DNA from: SHLQ01 sp047638715
GTDB lineage: Bacteria; Actinomycetota; Acidimicrobiia; Acidimicrobiales; SHLQ01
Direction of reading: 5' to 3'
Assembly (NCBI GenBank): GCA_047638715.1
Contig: JBLIMK010000003.1
Location: 1 to 64,000 of the forward strand
DNA length: 64,000 bases
Part shown: piece by piece, positions 36,563-45,383 of the stretch
Layout of the letters: each line of letters opens with the position of its first letter
Position numbering within the stretch: position 1 is the first letter of the stretch
Translations under genes and position numbers: made by a program
The notes under the pieces: model-generated
Database searches by the model: none
Told to the model about the DNA's origin: nothing
What the model saw: the letters and a program-made list of their open reading frames with translations, nothing else

Positions 36563-39500
36563 ATCGCAACAAACGAGCCGCCCGCACTGCTCGTCGAGAT
36601 CGCACAAGCCCATCTCGACGGTCTAGCAACACCCGCGCAGCAAAAGAATCTCAACGCCGACAAGGACGCCTGGGCATCTGCTCTTTGGCTCCTGCTCGAC
36701 GACGCCGAAGCCGCACTCGAGCGAGCGCGTAAGACCGTTCGTGGACCTGAGCGCGCAAACGTGCTGAACGACCTCGACGACGAGTGTTTTCAGATCGACG
36801 ACGCCCTTACCGCGATCATTGGGGCGCCAAAGGAAGAAGAGCTCACCGCTCCATCTCGTTCGAAGCAGCAGGTAGAACCGCCGGTCGAGAAAACTGGCAC
36901 GGCGCAGCTCCAACTGTCGTGGAACGATGGCCAGCTCGTCGCGTGGGTCGCTGGTCACGACGCTCGGTATGAACCGGACGACATCATTCGTGAATACCTC
37001 GCCTCAACGGGCGCCGGAACAATCGAGTGGGAGAGCCGCAGCCCACTACGGATTCCCACTGGACAGCGGGTCCCGGCGCTGACCGCGCCGGTAACATCTG
37101 CGCTCGGTTGGCTCGTCGCCCAGGCGCGGGAAAGTAATAACCCCAAGGTCGGTCCAAGCGTCCGATGGATGGGACTCACCGCGGCTACTGCTGTTTCTGC
37201 GGTGGCCCAAGGGCGTATGGCGCCACAACTTCGCCAGTCGCGTCGCGGTGGGGGCAAGGGCGATGGCAGCACCTTCTCGGTGCGCTGGCTACCAGGCCTG
37301 ATCGAAGCCGATCACTTGCAGGCGTTAGTCGCCTCCGTGCCCGGAACGGCCATGGTCGGCCAGCAGCGGCAAGAAGGGCTGTCCTTCACGACCGCGGTAA
37401 TGGGTGACATCACAAACCAGATCGTTCGCATGGCAGCGTCGCAGGTCGACGTTCCAGCGCCACCTCCCGAGGTCAAAGATCGAAACGACATCTCAGAAGC
37501 CTTTCTCGGCCGCCTCGATGGATCGTCGTTCATCGCACCAGATTCTGCTGGCTCAGAGATCTCGCGCCGAATCGACCGATGGGCCGCACCCGTCGTCGGT
37601 ACAAAGAATCCGAAACTCACGGTCCAACTCAGCCCGCCCGATGCATCGAACGCTTGGCTGGCACAGGTCCTTGGCACGTCGTCTGCCGGATCACTCGAGC
37701 CTTTCGAGGTCGTGCTCGCCGAGGCCTCCAAGGACCGTTCACGACTGTTCGAGCATCAAGCTTCCCGGCTCGAACGACTCTTCCCAGCGCTCCTTCGATC
37801 AGGTGGTCGCCGCCGTGGCGAAGTAATCCTCAGCCAAGACGAAGCTTGGCAGCTCATGACCGAAGTCGGGCCCGTTCTCCGCTCTGCGGGCTTCGACGTC
37901 CGGGTTCCGCCGCTCTCTCGAAAGAAGTCGACACCGTCGCTGCGACTCACGGCCGAAGATGCCGAAAAGAGCGTCGTCGGTGCCCAACAACTCGCCAATG
38001 TTCGTTGGTCGGCGATGTTCGACGACGTCGAATTGTCCGCAGCTGACATTGCCAAGCTCGCCCAGCAAGCACGTCCGCTCGTGAAGTCGCGTGGCCAATG
38101 GATCGAACTCGACCAAGCCGATCTCGCAGAGGCCGCAGCGGCGCTCGCCGAACGAGCCGATCAAACCAAGCTCACCGGCGCCGACATGTTGCGTCACGCC
38201 ATGGGCCTCGAAGGGGATCCGCTCGGAGGCGGGATCAGCATCGCTGGAGATGGCTGGGCCGCAGACCTGCTGCGCAGCATGAGCGAGCTACCCGAGAACC
38301 CAGATACGACCCCGGAGGGTTTCGAAGGAGAACTTCGAAGCTACCAGGCAGACGCGTTGTCATGGCTCAATTTCCTCGACGATGCCGGCCTCGGCGGTTG
38401 CCTCGCCCTCGATATGGGCCTCGGAAAAACGCCGACGTCGCTCGCCGCGCTTTATGCAAATCGCGAACACGGCACAGGCTTGGTCATTGCTCCCCCCGCG
38501 GTCGTCGGCAACTGGGCGGCCGAGGCGCGCAAGTTCACCCCGGATATGACCATCCACGTCCATCACGGCGCCAACAGGACAAAGGGCGATCTGGAGGCCA
38601 CATTCAGGAAGGTCGACCTCGTCATAACCACCTACGGAACCGCCGTTCGCGACATGGACCAACTGGCTCAGATCAGCTGGGGCAAGGTCGTCATCGATGA
38701 AGCACAGGCGATCAAGAACCCCACGGCTGAAACGTCACAACAACTACGCAGGCTGAATGCACGCACCCGAGTTGCACTCACGGGCACACCGATCGAGAAC
38801 GGTCTCGGCGACCTGTGGGCGATCATGGACTGGGCCAACGCTGGCCTGGTCGGTTCTCGCCCGCACTTCGTCGCCCAACTCACCCCGACCAAGAAGTCGA
38901 CCGGATCAAAGGGCGGCGAGGAAGCATTGCGAGCGTTGAACGGCATCCTCATTTACCGTCGGACAAAGACCGAGCCCGAGATCGCCGCCGAGCTTCCCGA
39001 TCGAATCGATGAGCTCGACCATTGCGCAATGACCCCCGAACAAGTCGGGCTTTATCAAGCGGTCATCGACACCCTCGTGCTCGAGACGTCGGGACGCGAG
39101 GCAGGAACGCCAGAACGCAAGGGCGCCGTGCTCGCCGCGATCACGGCACTCAAGCAGATCTGCAACCACCCGGTCAACTATCAGGACGACGACAAGCCGA
39201 TCGAGGGTCGTTCTGGCAAGCTCGCTCGTCTAAACGAGATCATGGACTCCGTGTTTGCGGCCGATGAGAAGATGCTGATCTTCACCCACTTCGCCTCATG
39301 GGGAGAGAAACTCGCCAAGCACCTCTCCGAACGCACAGGCAAGAAGATCGACTGTTACCACGGCGGTCTGGCACGCGGCGCACGCGACAAAATGATCGAC
39401 AACTTCCAAGCCGGAGATGGCGCTGGCGCACTCGTGCTGTCGCTGAAGGCTGGCGGCACAGGGCTGAACCTCACCGCCGCAAACCACGTCGTCTTGTACG

Positions 39501-39814
39501 ACCGTTGGTGGAATCCAGCGGTTGAAGATCAGGCCCGTGACCGAGCATGGCGTATCGGACAAACAAAGACGGTCATTTCCCACCGCCTTGTGTGCCCGGG
39601 CACGGTCGATGAACGCGTCGAAGAAATCGTGGCTGGCAAGCGGCAAATCGCGAACATGGTCCTTCCAAAGTCGAGCTCGATCGGGGATCTCGATGCCCAG
39701 CAACTGCAAGTAGCTCTCGGAATCGATCCCGAGCTTCTCCTCACCGCCGAAACAGCGATCGACGAGCCGGCAATACCTGCCAAGAGCGTCGAGCCCGTCG
39801 GAGCGCTGTCATGA
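36563..39814 (+). CDS. SNF2-family DEAD/DEAH-box ATPase/helicase, apparent ATC start
   Basis: A SNF2-family DNA translocase, 1,083 residues if started at ATC 36563. Walker A is DMGLGKTPT (Lys622) and motif II is IDEAQ (Asp712). Later motifs are LTGTPIEN, FTHFASWGEKL, LKAGGTGLNL and DRAWRIGQTKTV. The N-terminal half (to about 560) matches the bacterial SNF2-associated region only loosely. The first canonical start in frame is a GTG at 36761, but 66 codons before it are open, protein-like, and preceded by AGGAG six bases before ATC 36563. A TAG at 36551 closes the frame. It is coupled to the next gene and paralogous to the helicase at 57915. Confidence 0.9.
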   Translation: MATNEPPALLVEIAQAHLDGLATPAQQKNLNADKDAWASALWLLLDDAEAALERARKTVRGPERANVLNDLDDECFQIDDALTAIIGAPKEEELTAPSRSKQQVEPPVEKTGTAQLQLSWNDGQLVAWVAGHDARYEPDDIIREYLASTGAGTIEWESRSPLRIPTGQRVPALTAPVTSALGWLVAQARESNNPKVGPSVRWMGLTAATAVSAVAQGRMAPQLRQSRRGGGKGDGSTFSVRWLPGLIEADHLQALVASVPGTAMVGQQRQEGLSFTTAVMGDITNQIVRMAASQVDVPAPPPEVKDRNDISEAFLGRLDGSSFIAPDSAGSEISRRIDRWAAPVVGTKNPKLTVQLSPPDASNAWLAQVLGTSSAGSLEPFEVVLAEASKDRSRLFEHQASRLERLFPALLRSGGRRRGEVILSQDEAWQLMTEVGPVLRSAGFDVRVPPLSRKKSTPSLRLTAEDAEKSVVGAQQLANVRWSAMFDDVELSAADIAKLAQQARPLVKSRGQWIELDQADLAEAAAALAERADQTKLTGADMLRHAMGLEGDPLGGGISIAGDGWAADLLRSMSELPENPDTTPEGFEGELRSYQADALSWLNFLDDAGLGGCLALDMGLGKTPTSLAALYANREHGTGLVIAPPAVVGNWAAEARKFTPDMTIHVHHGANRTKGDLEATFRKVDLVITTYGTAVRDMDQLAQISWGKVVIDEAQAIKNPTAETSQQLRRLNARTRVALTGTPIENGLGDLWAIMDWANAGLVGSRPHFVAQLTPTKKSTGSKGGEEALRALNGILIYRRTKTEPEIAAELPDRIDELDHCAMTPEQVGLYQAVIDTLVLETSGREAGTPERKGAVLAAITALKQICNHPVNYQDDDKPIEGRSGKLARLNEIMDSVFAADEKMLIFTHFASWGEKLAKHLSERTGKKIDCYHGGLARGARDKMIDNFQAGDGAGALVLSLKAGGTGLNLTAANHVVLYDRWWNPAVEDQARDRAWRIGQTKTVISHRLVCPGTVDERVEEIVAGKRQIANMVLPKSSSIGDLDAQQLQVALGIDPELLLTAETAIDEPAIPAKSVEPVGALS

Positions 39815-40272
39815 GCAACAACGCATCATCTGGAAACAACGGACGAAATCGAACGAAGAAGCGCAAGAAGTCGAACGCTCCAGGAAAGAAGAAATTTGAT
39901 CCGGTCGGCTTCTGGGGAGATCCAACGGCGTTGCCGAACCCTGAGGGCTTCGAGATCTCGACCGCCGACTCCGTCGCTGTTATCAATTCCCTTGGGCAGC
40001 CGCCGCTTCCCGGCCATGGCGCCGCATCACCTCATTACTTCAAGCTCGTCTACGACCGCTCGACGCAGTTGGCAGCCGCGCTCGGTATGGCCGGCGAGAT
40101 CGACGATCTAACCCCCGATGACCCTCCGGAGCCCGAACCCGATGAAGCGGGCGACGCAGACCCCAACGCTCTCGACGCGACGGACGATTCGTCGGATCCA
40201 AACGAGCTCGCCGAGACCGGGTCCGATGAACGAGCAACGCCGGTCGAGGCCAGCACGGATGAGGCCGAGTAG
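39811..40272 (+). CDS. Hypothetical charged protein coupled to the SNF2 helicase
   Basis: A 153-residue protein starting in the ATGA overlap with the helicase stop. The first 30 residues are very basic (TKKRKKSNAPGKKKF), then FDPVGFWGDPTALPNPEGF and a short ordered-looking region to about residue 95. The rest is acidic and disordered (DLTPDDPPEPEPDEAGDAD). I recognise no family. The basic head could bind DNA and the position suggests a helicase partner, as the SWIM protein does for the second SNF2 gene, but no zinc motif is present. Confidence 0.6.
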   Translation: MSNNASSGNNGRNRTKKRKKSNAPGKKKFDPVGFWGDPTALPNPEGFEISTADSVAVINSLGQPPLPGHGAASPHYFKLVYDRSTQLAAALGMAGEIDDLTPDDPPEPEPDEAGDADPNALDATDDSSDPNELAETGSDERATPVEASTDEAE

Positions 40273-40333
40273 TTCTGGAGTGCGCTTACGCCGGCGTCAC
40301 CGCAATGGGCCCGGGCCACGGCAAGAGAGATCG

Positions 40334-40831
40334 TTACATCACCGGATCGCCGTACATCTGGCCGAGGTCATCGGCAATGAGCTCTAGTCGCTCGTTGTCG
40401 GGGCCTCGGAAGTACAACGAAGTGTCGTATTCGAATTCGATTTCCACATCGTTATCTATCAGTGCTTGTCGAAGGTGCCCATGATGCTCCGCGGGAACCG
40501 AGATTGCGAGGTGATGCATGCTCCCGAGAACCTCTCGGTACGGGACGAGGTCGAGTCCGGGGAAGTCGAAGAAGGCGAGAAGGTTGCCGTTCCCGATATC
40601 GAAGAAGAAGTGGGTTGAGCCTTCGTAATCCCGATTCTCGAACAGCTCCGTCAATGGAAAGCCCAAGATGTCTTGGTAAAAGCGAATCGTCTGTTCAACG
40701 TCGGAGCTGAGCAACGCGAGGTGATGCACGCCGCGAGCGGTCGAGGCCGGACGGACTTCGGCAGCCTTGAGATGTCGCTGTCGCAGCATCTCCCACTCGC
40801 CGGTCCTATCGAGGGCCTGGTTCTCTGTCAT
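40334..40831 (-). CDS. VOC-family (glyoxalase/bleomycin resistance) protein
   Basis: A 165-residue vicinal-oxygen-chelate protein starting at MTENQALDRTG, with AGGAGGAC just upstream. The body begins VHHLALLSSDVEQTIRFYQD with a metal-ligand His. Further candidate ligands are the His in MHHLAISV and the Glu in NERLELIAD, giving a complete His/His/Glu set, so it may be an active dioxygenase or glyoxalase. It diverges from a MarR regulator across an 18-bp palindrome, suggesting it is induced by a phenolic or electrophilic compound. Confidence 0.85.
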   Translation of the reverse strand: MTENQALDRTGEWEMLRQRHLKAAEVRPASTARGVHHLALLSSDVEQTIRFYQDILGFPLTELFENRDYEGSTHFFFDIGNGNLLAFFDFPGLDLVPYREVLGSMHHLAISVPAEHHGHLRQALIDNDVEIEFEYDTSLYFRGPDNERLELIADDLGQMYGDPVM

Positions 40832-40883
40832 TCGACTCGTCCTCCTCCACGCAACATCGGTGTTGGTTTGCTTGTTTCCAGCG

Positions 40884-40901
40884 TAGTTTAATATTGAACT
40901 A
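40884..40901. promoter_or_regulatory. 18-bp near-perfect palindrome, candidate MarR operator
   Basis: TAGTT and AACTA arms enclose an AT-rich centre (TAATATTG), one mismatched pair in 18 bp. It lies in the 100-base space between the divergent VOC and MarR genes and overlaps a likely promoter. Confidence 0.65.
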
Positions 40902-40931
40902 CCCTCAACCCGGCCCTGTAGAATTCTCCAC

Positions 40932-41387
40932 GTGACCGAGCCCAACTGGTTATCCGCCGACGAAATGCGGCTCTTCCGCGCCTTCTTGTCGTCTACATCG
41001 GGGATCACGTCGCGGCTCGACGCACATCTAAAAAACTCATCAGGAATCGCTCTCGACGACTACGAAGTGCTCGTCATGCTGAGCGAAGCACCCGATCAGC
41101 GCGTTCGTATGAGCGAGTTGTCAGACATGCTTCTTCACTCCCGAAGTCGCCTGAGCCAACGCGTCGACCGTCTTGTTGGCCGTGACTACGTCGAGCGAGA
41201 GAGGTGCGACGATGACGCCCGCGGTACCTGGGCGGTACTCACGAGCCAAGGCATAGCGGCTCTTCGCGCTGCCGCTCCACACCACGTTGCACACGTTCGG
41301 GCCCACATGTTCGATCACATCGATCCGAGCGACATCACCATGCTGATGACAGCCTTCGAAAGATTGGCCGCCGGGGTTCGCGACTAG
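40932..41387 (+). CDS. MarR-family transcriptional regulator
   Basis: A 151-residue MarR-type winged-helix protein (GTG start). The core reads LDDYEVLVMLSEAPDQRVRM, then LSDMLLHSRSRLSQRVDRLV (recognition helix) and a wing with VERERCDDDARGTWAVLT. It probably represses the divergent VOC gene through the palindrome between them. It converges on the RimK-like gene with a one-base gap. Confidence 0.92.
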   Translation: MTEPNWLSADEMRLFRAFLSSTSGITSRLDAHLKNSSGIALDDYEVLVMLSEAPDQRVRMSELSDMLLHSRSRLSQRVDRLVGRDYVERERCDDDARGTWAVLTSQGIAALRAAAPHHVAHVRAHMFDHIDPSDITMLMTAFERLAAGVRD

Positions 41388-41388
41388 A

Positions 41389-42585
41389 TCACGTCGTGTC
41401 CGATATCGAGTCTTCTTGTCCCAGCGCAAGGAGCCTGCGACGTCGAGGTCGACGCTTGGGAATCATTCCTCGCATCTCCTCAAGACTTCCGAAACACAAC
41501 AGCTGGTCGTTGGCCTCGAGGATCAGCGATGGCTTCGGATTCGGAATTACCCGTGTGCCCCGCTGCACGGTAAGGACTCTGATGTCGCGCTCGTCCAGAC
41601 CACTGTCGCCCAACGGCGCACCAACAAACGAGCCGTCCTCTCGAACCAAGAGCTCAGCGACGCCATAACCGCGCGACACCGAAAGGCGCTGACGGACGTC
41701 GAGCTCGGGAAATGCGACCTGATCATCGACGAAGTCAATCACCAGCCGAGCAATGTCTTGTCCTGTGGCTCGTTCGATTCCTTGCAGCCCAGGAGACGAA
41801 TTGACCTCCATGACGAGTGGTCCTCGCGCGCTCTCCAGCATGTCGACTCCCGCCACACGAAGTCCCATAATCTGGGCAGATCGGACCGCAGCCATCTCAT
41901 ATGCAGGATCGAGCTTGATTACTTCGGGGCTTCCCCCTCGATGAAGGTTCGATCGAAAGTCGTCGCCCCCAGAAGACCGGCGCATTGCCCCGACCACTTG
42001 ATCGCCAACGACAAACGCCCGCACATCAGTCCCAGAACTTTCAGCGATGAACTCTTGCACCAGCAGGTTTTGGCGAGTTGCCTGCAACGTCTCGATCATG
42101 GCTTTCGCAACGGTCAGATCGGGGGCGAGCATCACGCCAATCCCGTGGGTGCCCTCGAGAAGCTTGATCACGACGGGGGCTCCGCCGACCCGCTCGATCG
42201 CGGGAAGAATGTCGGTCCGATCTCGCACGAACGTAGTCGCAGGCATACCAATCCGGTGACGAGCCAGGATCTGGTGAGCGTGCAGCTTGTCGCGGCTATT
42301 TCGAATACCTGCCGACGTGTTGGGTGTGTAAACGTCCATTTGCTCGAACTGGCGGATGACCGCCGTGCCGAAGTAGGTCACCGATGACCCGACCCGAGGG
42401 AGCACTGCGTCGTAGTCGGATAGCTGGTTGCCCGAATAGTGAAGGTCGGGCTCATCGCCGCTCAGATCGATGGCGAACCGGAGCGTGTCGAGAATCCGCA
42501 CCTGGTGGCCAGCCTCGATCGCCGCGACCTTCAGCCGTTGCGTCGAATAGCTCCGTGGTTCTCGGGAAAGAATCGCGAGCCTCAC
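41389..42585 (-). CDS. RimK-like ATP-grasp ligase fused to a C-terminal RCK_C/TrkA_C domain
   Basis: A 398-residue protein. Residues 1-290 are a RimK-type ATP-grasp amino-acid ligase: MRLAILSREPRSYSTQRL, then PNTSAGIRNSRDKLHAHQIL, VIKLLEGTHGIGVML (glycine-rich loop), LVQEFI and the metal site VMEVNSSPGLQGIE. RimK adds glutamates to the C-terminus of ribosomal protein S6, and relatives make peptide-like products. Residues 300-375 match the RCK_C fold of K+ channel regulators: AELLVREDGSFVGAPLGDSG and VIPNPKPSLILEANDQLLCF. That domain binds small ligands such as cyclic di-AMP in other proteins, so it may tune the ligase. It diverges from an aspartoacylase-like hydrolase. Confidence 0.85.
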   Translation of the reverse strand: MRLAILSREPRSYSTQRLKVAAIEAGHQVRILDTLRFAIDLSGDEPDLHYSGNQLSDYDAVLPRVGSSVTYFGTAVIRQFEQMDVYTPNTSAGIRNSRDKLHAHQILARHRIGMPATTFVRDRTDILPAIERVGGAPVVIKLLEGTHGIGVMLAPDLTVAKAMIETLQATRQNLLVQEFIAESSGTDVRAFVVGDQVVGAMRRSSGGDDFRSNLHRGGSPEVIKLDPAYEMAAVRSAQIMGLRVAGVDMLESARGPLVMEVNSSPGLQGIERATGQDIARLVIDFVDDQVAFPELDVRQRLSVSRGYGVAELLVREDGSFVGAPLGDSGLDERDIRVLTVQRGTRVIPNPKPSLILEANDQLLCFGSLEEMRGMIPKRRPRRRRLLALGQEDSISDTT

Positions 42586-42672
42586 TACACTCCTGCTGTT
42601 CGATGTTGTTCCGGTGGCGCCTCAGAACAGTAGCGACCGCGCGGCGCGAACCCGCAAAGGAGCAGGGACTTC

Positions 42673-43638
42673 ATGGCAGTACGACCGCCATTCATCATCG
42701 GCGACACAGAGGTGCGGGCAGGGCGGCGCGCCCATGTCGAGCTCCCTGTTTCGCGCTTGATCACCGGCGCGCAGATGTCGATGCCCGTCACGGTCCTGCA
42801 TGGGAGCGGCGATGGCCCAACCATTTGGATCAACGCGGCGATTCACGGCGACGAGCTCAACGGCGTGGAGGTCGTCAACCGCGTACTGAGCGAACTCGAC
42901 CCCAAGACGATGAGCGGCACGCTGCTCGCCGTGCCGGTCGTCAACGTGCACGGCTTCATTACCGGCGACCGTTATCTCCCGGACCGCCGCGATCTGAACC
43001 GCTCGTTTCCCGGAAGCGCAAAGGGCTCCCTCGCTGCACGCGTGGCCTACATGTTCATGACCGAAATCGTGAAACACTGCGAACTCGGCATCGACCTCCA
43101 TACAGCGAGCGACAACCGGACGGATCTTCCGCAGATCCGCGCTGACCTCAACGACCCTCGCACGAAGGAGCTGGCGGAAGTTTTTGGCGCCCGCTTGATG
43201 ATCCACGCCAAGGGTCGTAGCGGCTCGCTGCGACACGCAGGCACAAAGGCCGGCGCCCTCGTGCTCCTCTACGAAGCGGGTGAGCCTCTCCGATTCAACA
43301 ACGACGCCATCTCGAGTGGCGTGGATGGCGTCCGTCGAGTCCTTCGCCATCTCAACATCGCGGAATGGGACGGTCCAGTCGCATCGCCGATCGCCGAATC
43401 TCGCAGCTCCGCCTGGGTGCGCGCGGCGAAGAGCGGAGTGATCAGACTCGAGGTCGAAATTGGTGACATGGTCGAAGCCAAACAACAGATGGGGACGATC
43501 ATCGACGCGTTTGGCAAACGATTGAGCACGATTCGAGCGAGCAGAAGCGGTCTTGTCATCGCGCGCACGATGTTCCCTCTTGGCAACAAAGGCGATGCGT
43601 TGGTCCACATAGCGAGCATCGAGGCTGTCGACCACTAG
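42673..43638 (+). CDS. Succinylglutamate desuccinylase/aspartoacylase-family zinc hydrolase
   Basis: A 321-residue M14-like zinc amidohydrolase. Zinc ligands are expected in INAAIHGDELNG (His and Glu) and the His in GIDLHTAS; NVHGFITGDRYLPDRRDLNR holds the substrate-binding arginines. The C-terminal 80 residues form a barrel-like domain (SGVIRLEVEIGDMVEAKQQ), as in AstE-like proteins. It diverges from the RimK-like ligase with 87 bases between starts. The two could form a modify/remove pair on an acidic amino-acid bond, which is inference. Confidence 0.88.
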   Translation: MAVRPPFIIGDTEVRAGRRAHVELPVSRLITGAQMSMPVTVLHGSGDGPTIWINAAIHGDELNGVEVVNRVLSELDPKTMSGTLLAVPVVNVHGFITGDRYLPDRRDLNRSFPGSAKGSLAARVAYMFMTEIVKHCELGIDLHTASDNRTDLPQIRADLNDPRTKELAEVFGARLMIHAKGRSGSLRHAGTKAGALVLLYEAGEPLRFNNDAISSGVDGVRRVLRHLNIAEWDGPVASPIAESRSSAWVRAAKSGVIRLEVEIGDMVEAKQQMGTIIDAFGKRLSTIRASRSGLVIARTMFPLGNKGDALVHIASIEAVDH

Positions 43639-43667
43639 TTCAGGAAGAGACTCAAGTCACTGCCCCA

Positions 43668-44195
43668 ATGTGGCGAAATTTACATATGGACATGATTTCA
43701 ACCGGCGTTGCCTCCGAATACCAAACGGGTGCACATCTCGCTGACATTGTGATCAACAAGATCGAGGTGCTGAGCAACCGCCTCGTGCCCGGGTCGGATG
43801 GTTCGGTCGAACACGTCGTGATCGGCAACAACGCGGTCACAGTCATTCGCTCAACGCCCCTCAAAGGTCGAGTCCGTGTAGCGAAAGACAACGTGTACGT
43901 GGGTGGTGTGAGCTGCAAGATTCTGCTCACGGGTCTCGACGCGCGCGTTGAAACGGTTCGACATCTCGTCGGCGGAGGCTCGCCCGTCTATGGAGCGCTG
44001 TTCTTGTCGAGGCAGCGAAACACGCTGCTGAAGAGCTACGGCTCGACCACGATCGGCTCGCCGAGCGCCGTTGTGCAGAGTCTGATCAACAAACACTGCG
44101 AAACATCGCCCTCACCAAACTTGAAGGCCTTGGCCGCCGAGCTCAACGGGATGTTCCTTCCCTACGACATGCTCACCGGCAACCACGCGGCGTAG
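43668..44195 (+). CDS. Degenerate NERD-like domain protein
   Basis: A 175-residue protein (starts at codons 7 or 9 also possible). The central part, VEHVVIGNNAVTVIRSTPLK followed by GRVRVAKDNVYVGG, follows the layout of NERD (nuclease-related) domains, where the second strand normally reads VIDSK. Here the Asp and Lys expected at that site are replaced in VIRST, so nuclease activity is doubtful. A later part, PVYGALFLSRQRNTLL and TTIGSPSAVVQSLI, also fits the NERD order. No partner domain is attached. Confidence 0.5.
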   Translation: MWRNLHMDMISTGVASEYQTGAHLADIVINKIEVLSNRLVPGSDGSVEHVVIGNNAVTVIRSTPLKGRVRVAKDNVYVGGVSCKILLTGLDARVETVRHLVGGGSPVYGALFLSRQRNTLLKSYGSTTIGSPSAVVQSLINKHCETSPSPNLKALAAELNGMFLPYDMLTGNHAA

Positions 44196-44198
44196 GAC

Positions 44199-45383
44199 TT
44201 ACGGGGCCAGCACGTTCATGGCCAGCAACGACTTCTTGTGACACGTTGGCCACTGGCTGATCGGCGTGGTCGCCGCCCACCACGCCTTTGCAACCTGGTC
44301 TTGAACGCTCGCAGGCACCAAATGAGGAAGTACACCGTCGTACTCAGCAAAGCCCGCGAGGCGAGCAGCGGCATTCCACGTGTCCGGCAGCCATTGCACA
44401 CCGCCATAGAAACGATTGCCGGTGTTGATGGCGTGGTTCCCGCCAGATTCGCATTCCAACAACGCCGTCAAACCAACGTCTGTGAGGAGCGGCCAACCGA
44501 ACTTATTAACTCCCTGGGGTGCCTGGTCCGCAGGAACTGCGTTGCCTGTCGGGGGAGCGACGTCATCGCCGGGGTCGACCACAGGGGGTTGAGGGTTAAC
44601 GGGCGCTCCGGTGAAATCGATGTCGCAAAACGTGAGATCGTCACCGTCGTCGATGTCGCATTGGTCGCGACCCTTCCCCGCATTGAGAATGTCCGCGCCG
44701 GCGTCGCCATCGAGCCAATCGTGACCGGGTCCGCCGAACAATCGGTCGGACCCGTCATCGCCAGAAACGATGTCGTCCCCTTTGCCCCCTTCGAGACGAT
44801 CATCACCGGGCCCGCCAGCGATTCGGTCCTTTCCGCGAAGTCCGCGAACGATGTCGTTGCCTTCGCCACCGAACAATGTGTCGGCGCCAAGGTTGCCGTG
44901 AATGAGGTCGTTGCCGCCCTCGCCTGAAATCCGGTCATTTCCGCCGTTGCCTTGGAGCCGGTCGTTCCCAGAACCGCCAACGATTCGATCCAAGCCCCAG
45001 CCGCCTCGTGCTCGATCGTTGCCACTCCCGAGCGTGATGTCGTCGTTGCCGGGCCCACCGGAGACCCTGTCGTTGCCATCGCCGGCGGTGATGATGTCGT
45101 TGCCCGCGCCTCCACAGATCACATCGTCGGCTCCTCCGCCGGTCAAGATGTCGTCGCCACCGAAGCCGAGGATGAAGTCACGTGACGCGTTTCCACCGAA
45201 GAAGATGTTGTCGGTCTCGTCGCCGATCTGAATCCGATAACCCTTTGCTGTGGCAGTCTCGATCGTGAGACCAAGACAGAAATCATTCGGCGCCTGCGCG
45301 GCTCCAGCAGTACCTGCGCTGAGCGTTGACGCCATGAGGGAGACGGCAACACACACCGCATTTCGAGATCGTGAGGTGAACAT
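44199..45383 (-). CDS. Secreted RTX-repeat protein with C-terminal Rpf/transglycosylase-like domain
   Basis: A 394-residue exported protein. A signal peptide (about residues 1-28) precedes about 20 hemolysin-type nonapeptide repeats (residues 50-260) of the GGxGxDxxx kind, such as GGAGND and GGPGND, which bind Ca2+ as a parallel beta-roll. After a proline-rich linker, residues 300-394 resemble the resuscitation-promoting-factor transglycosylase domain: LLECESGGNHAINTGNRFYG, GVQWLPDTWNAAARL, and a C-terminal WPTCHKK. The Glu in ECESGGN is the expected catalytic acid, and the two Cys could form the Rpf disulfide. It is probably a Ca2+-dependent wall enzyme. Confidence 0.85.
   Translation of the reverse strand: MFTSRSRNAVCVAVSLMASTLSAGTAGAAQAPNDFCLGLTIETATAKGYRIQIGDETDNIFFGGNASRDFILGFGGDDILTGGGADDVICGGAGNDIITAGDGNDRVSGGPGNDDITLGSGNDRARGGWGLDRIVGGSGNDRLQGNGGNDRISGEGGNDLIHGNLGADTLFGGEGNDIVRGLRGKDRIAGGPGDDRLEGGKGDDIVSGDDGSDRLFGGPGHDWLDGDAGADILNAGKGRDQCDIDDGDDLTFCDIDFTGAPVNPQPPVVDPGDDVAPPTGNAVPADQAPQGVNKFGWPLLTDVGLTALLECESGGNHAINTGNRFYGGVQWLPDTWNAAARLAGFAEYDGVLPHLVPASVQDQVAKAWWAATTPISQWPTCHKKSLLAMNVLAP

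Noticed and set aside
36761..39814. GTG at 36761 as the start of the SNF2 helicase
   Set aside because: No ribosome site nearby, and the upstream in-frame stretch is protein-like with AGGAG at the right distance from ATC 36563. The GTG remains possible.
44238..44927. Open frame opposite the RTX-Rpf gene
   Set aside because: It arises from the repeated GGxGxD codons read on the other strand and has no coding features.
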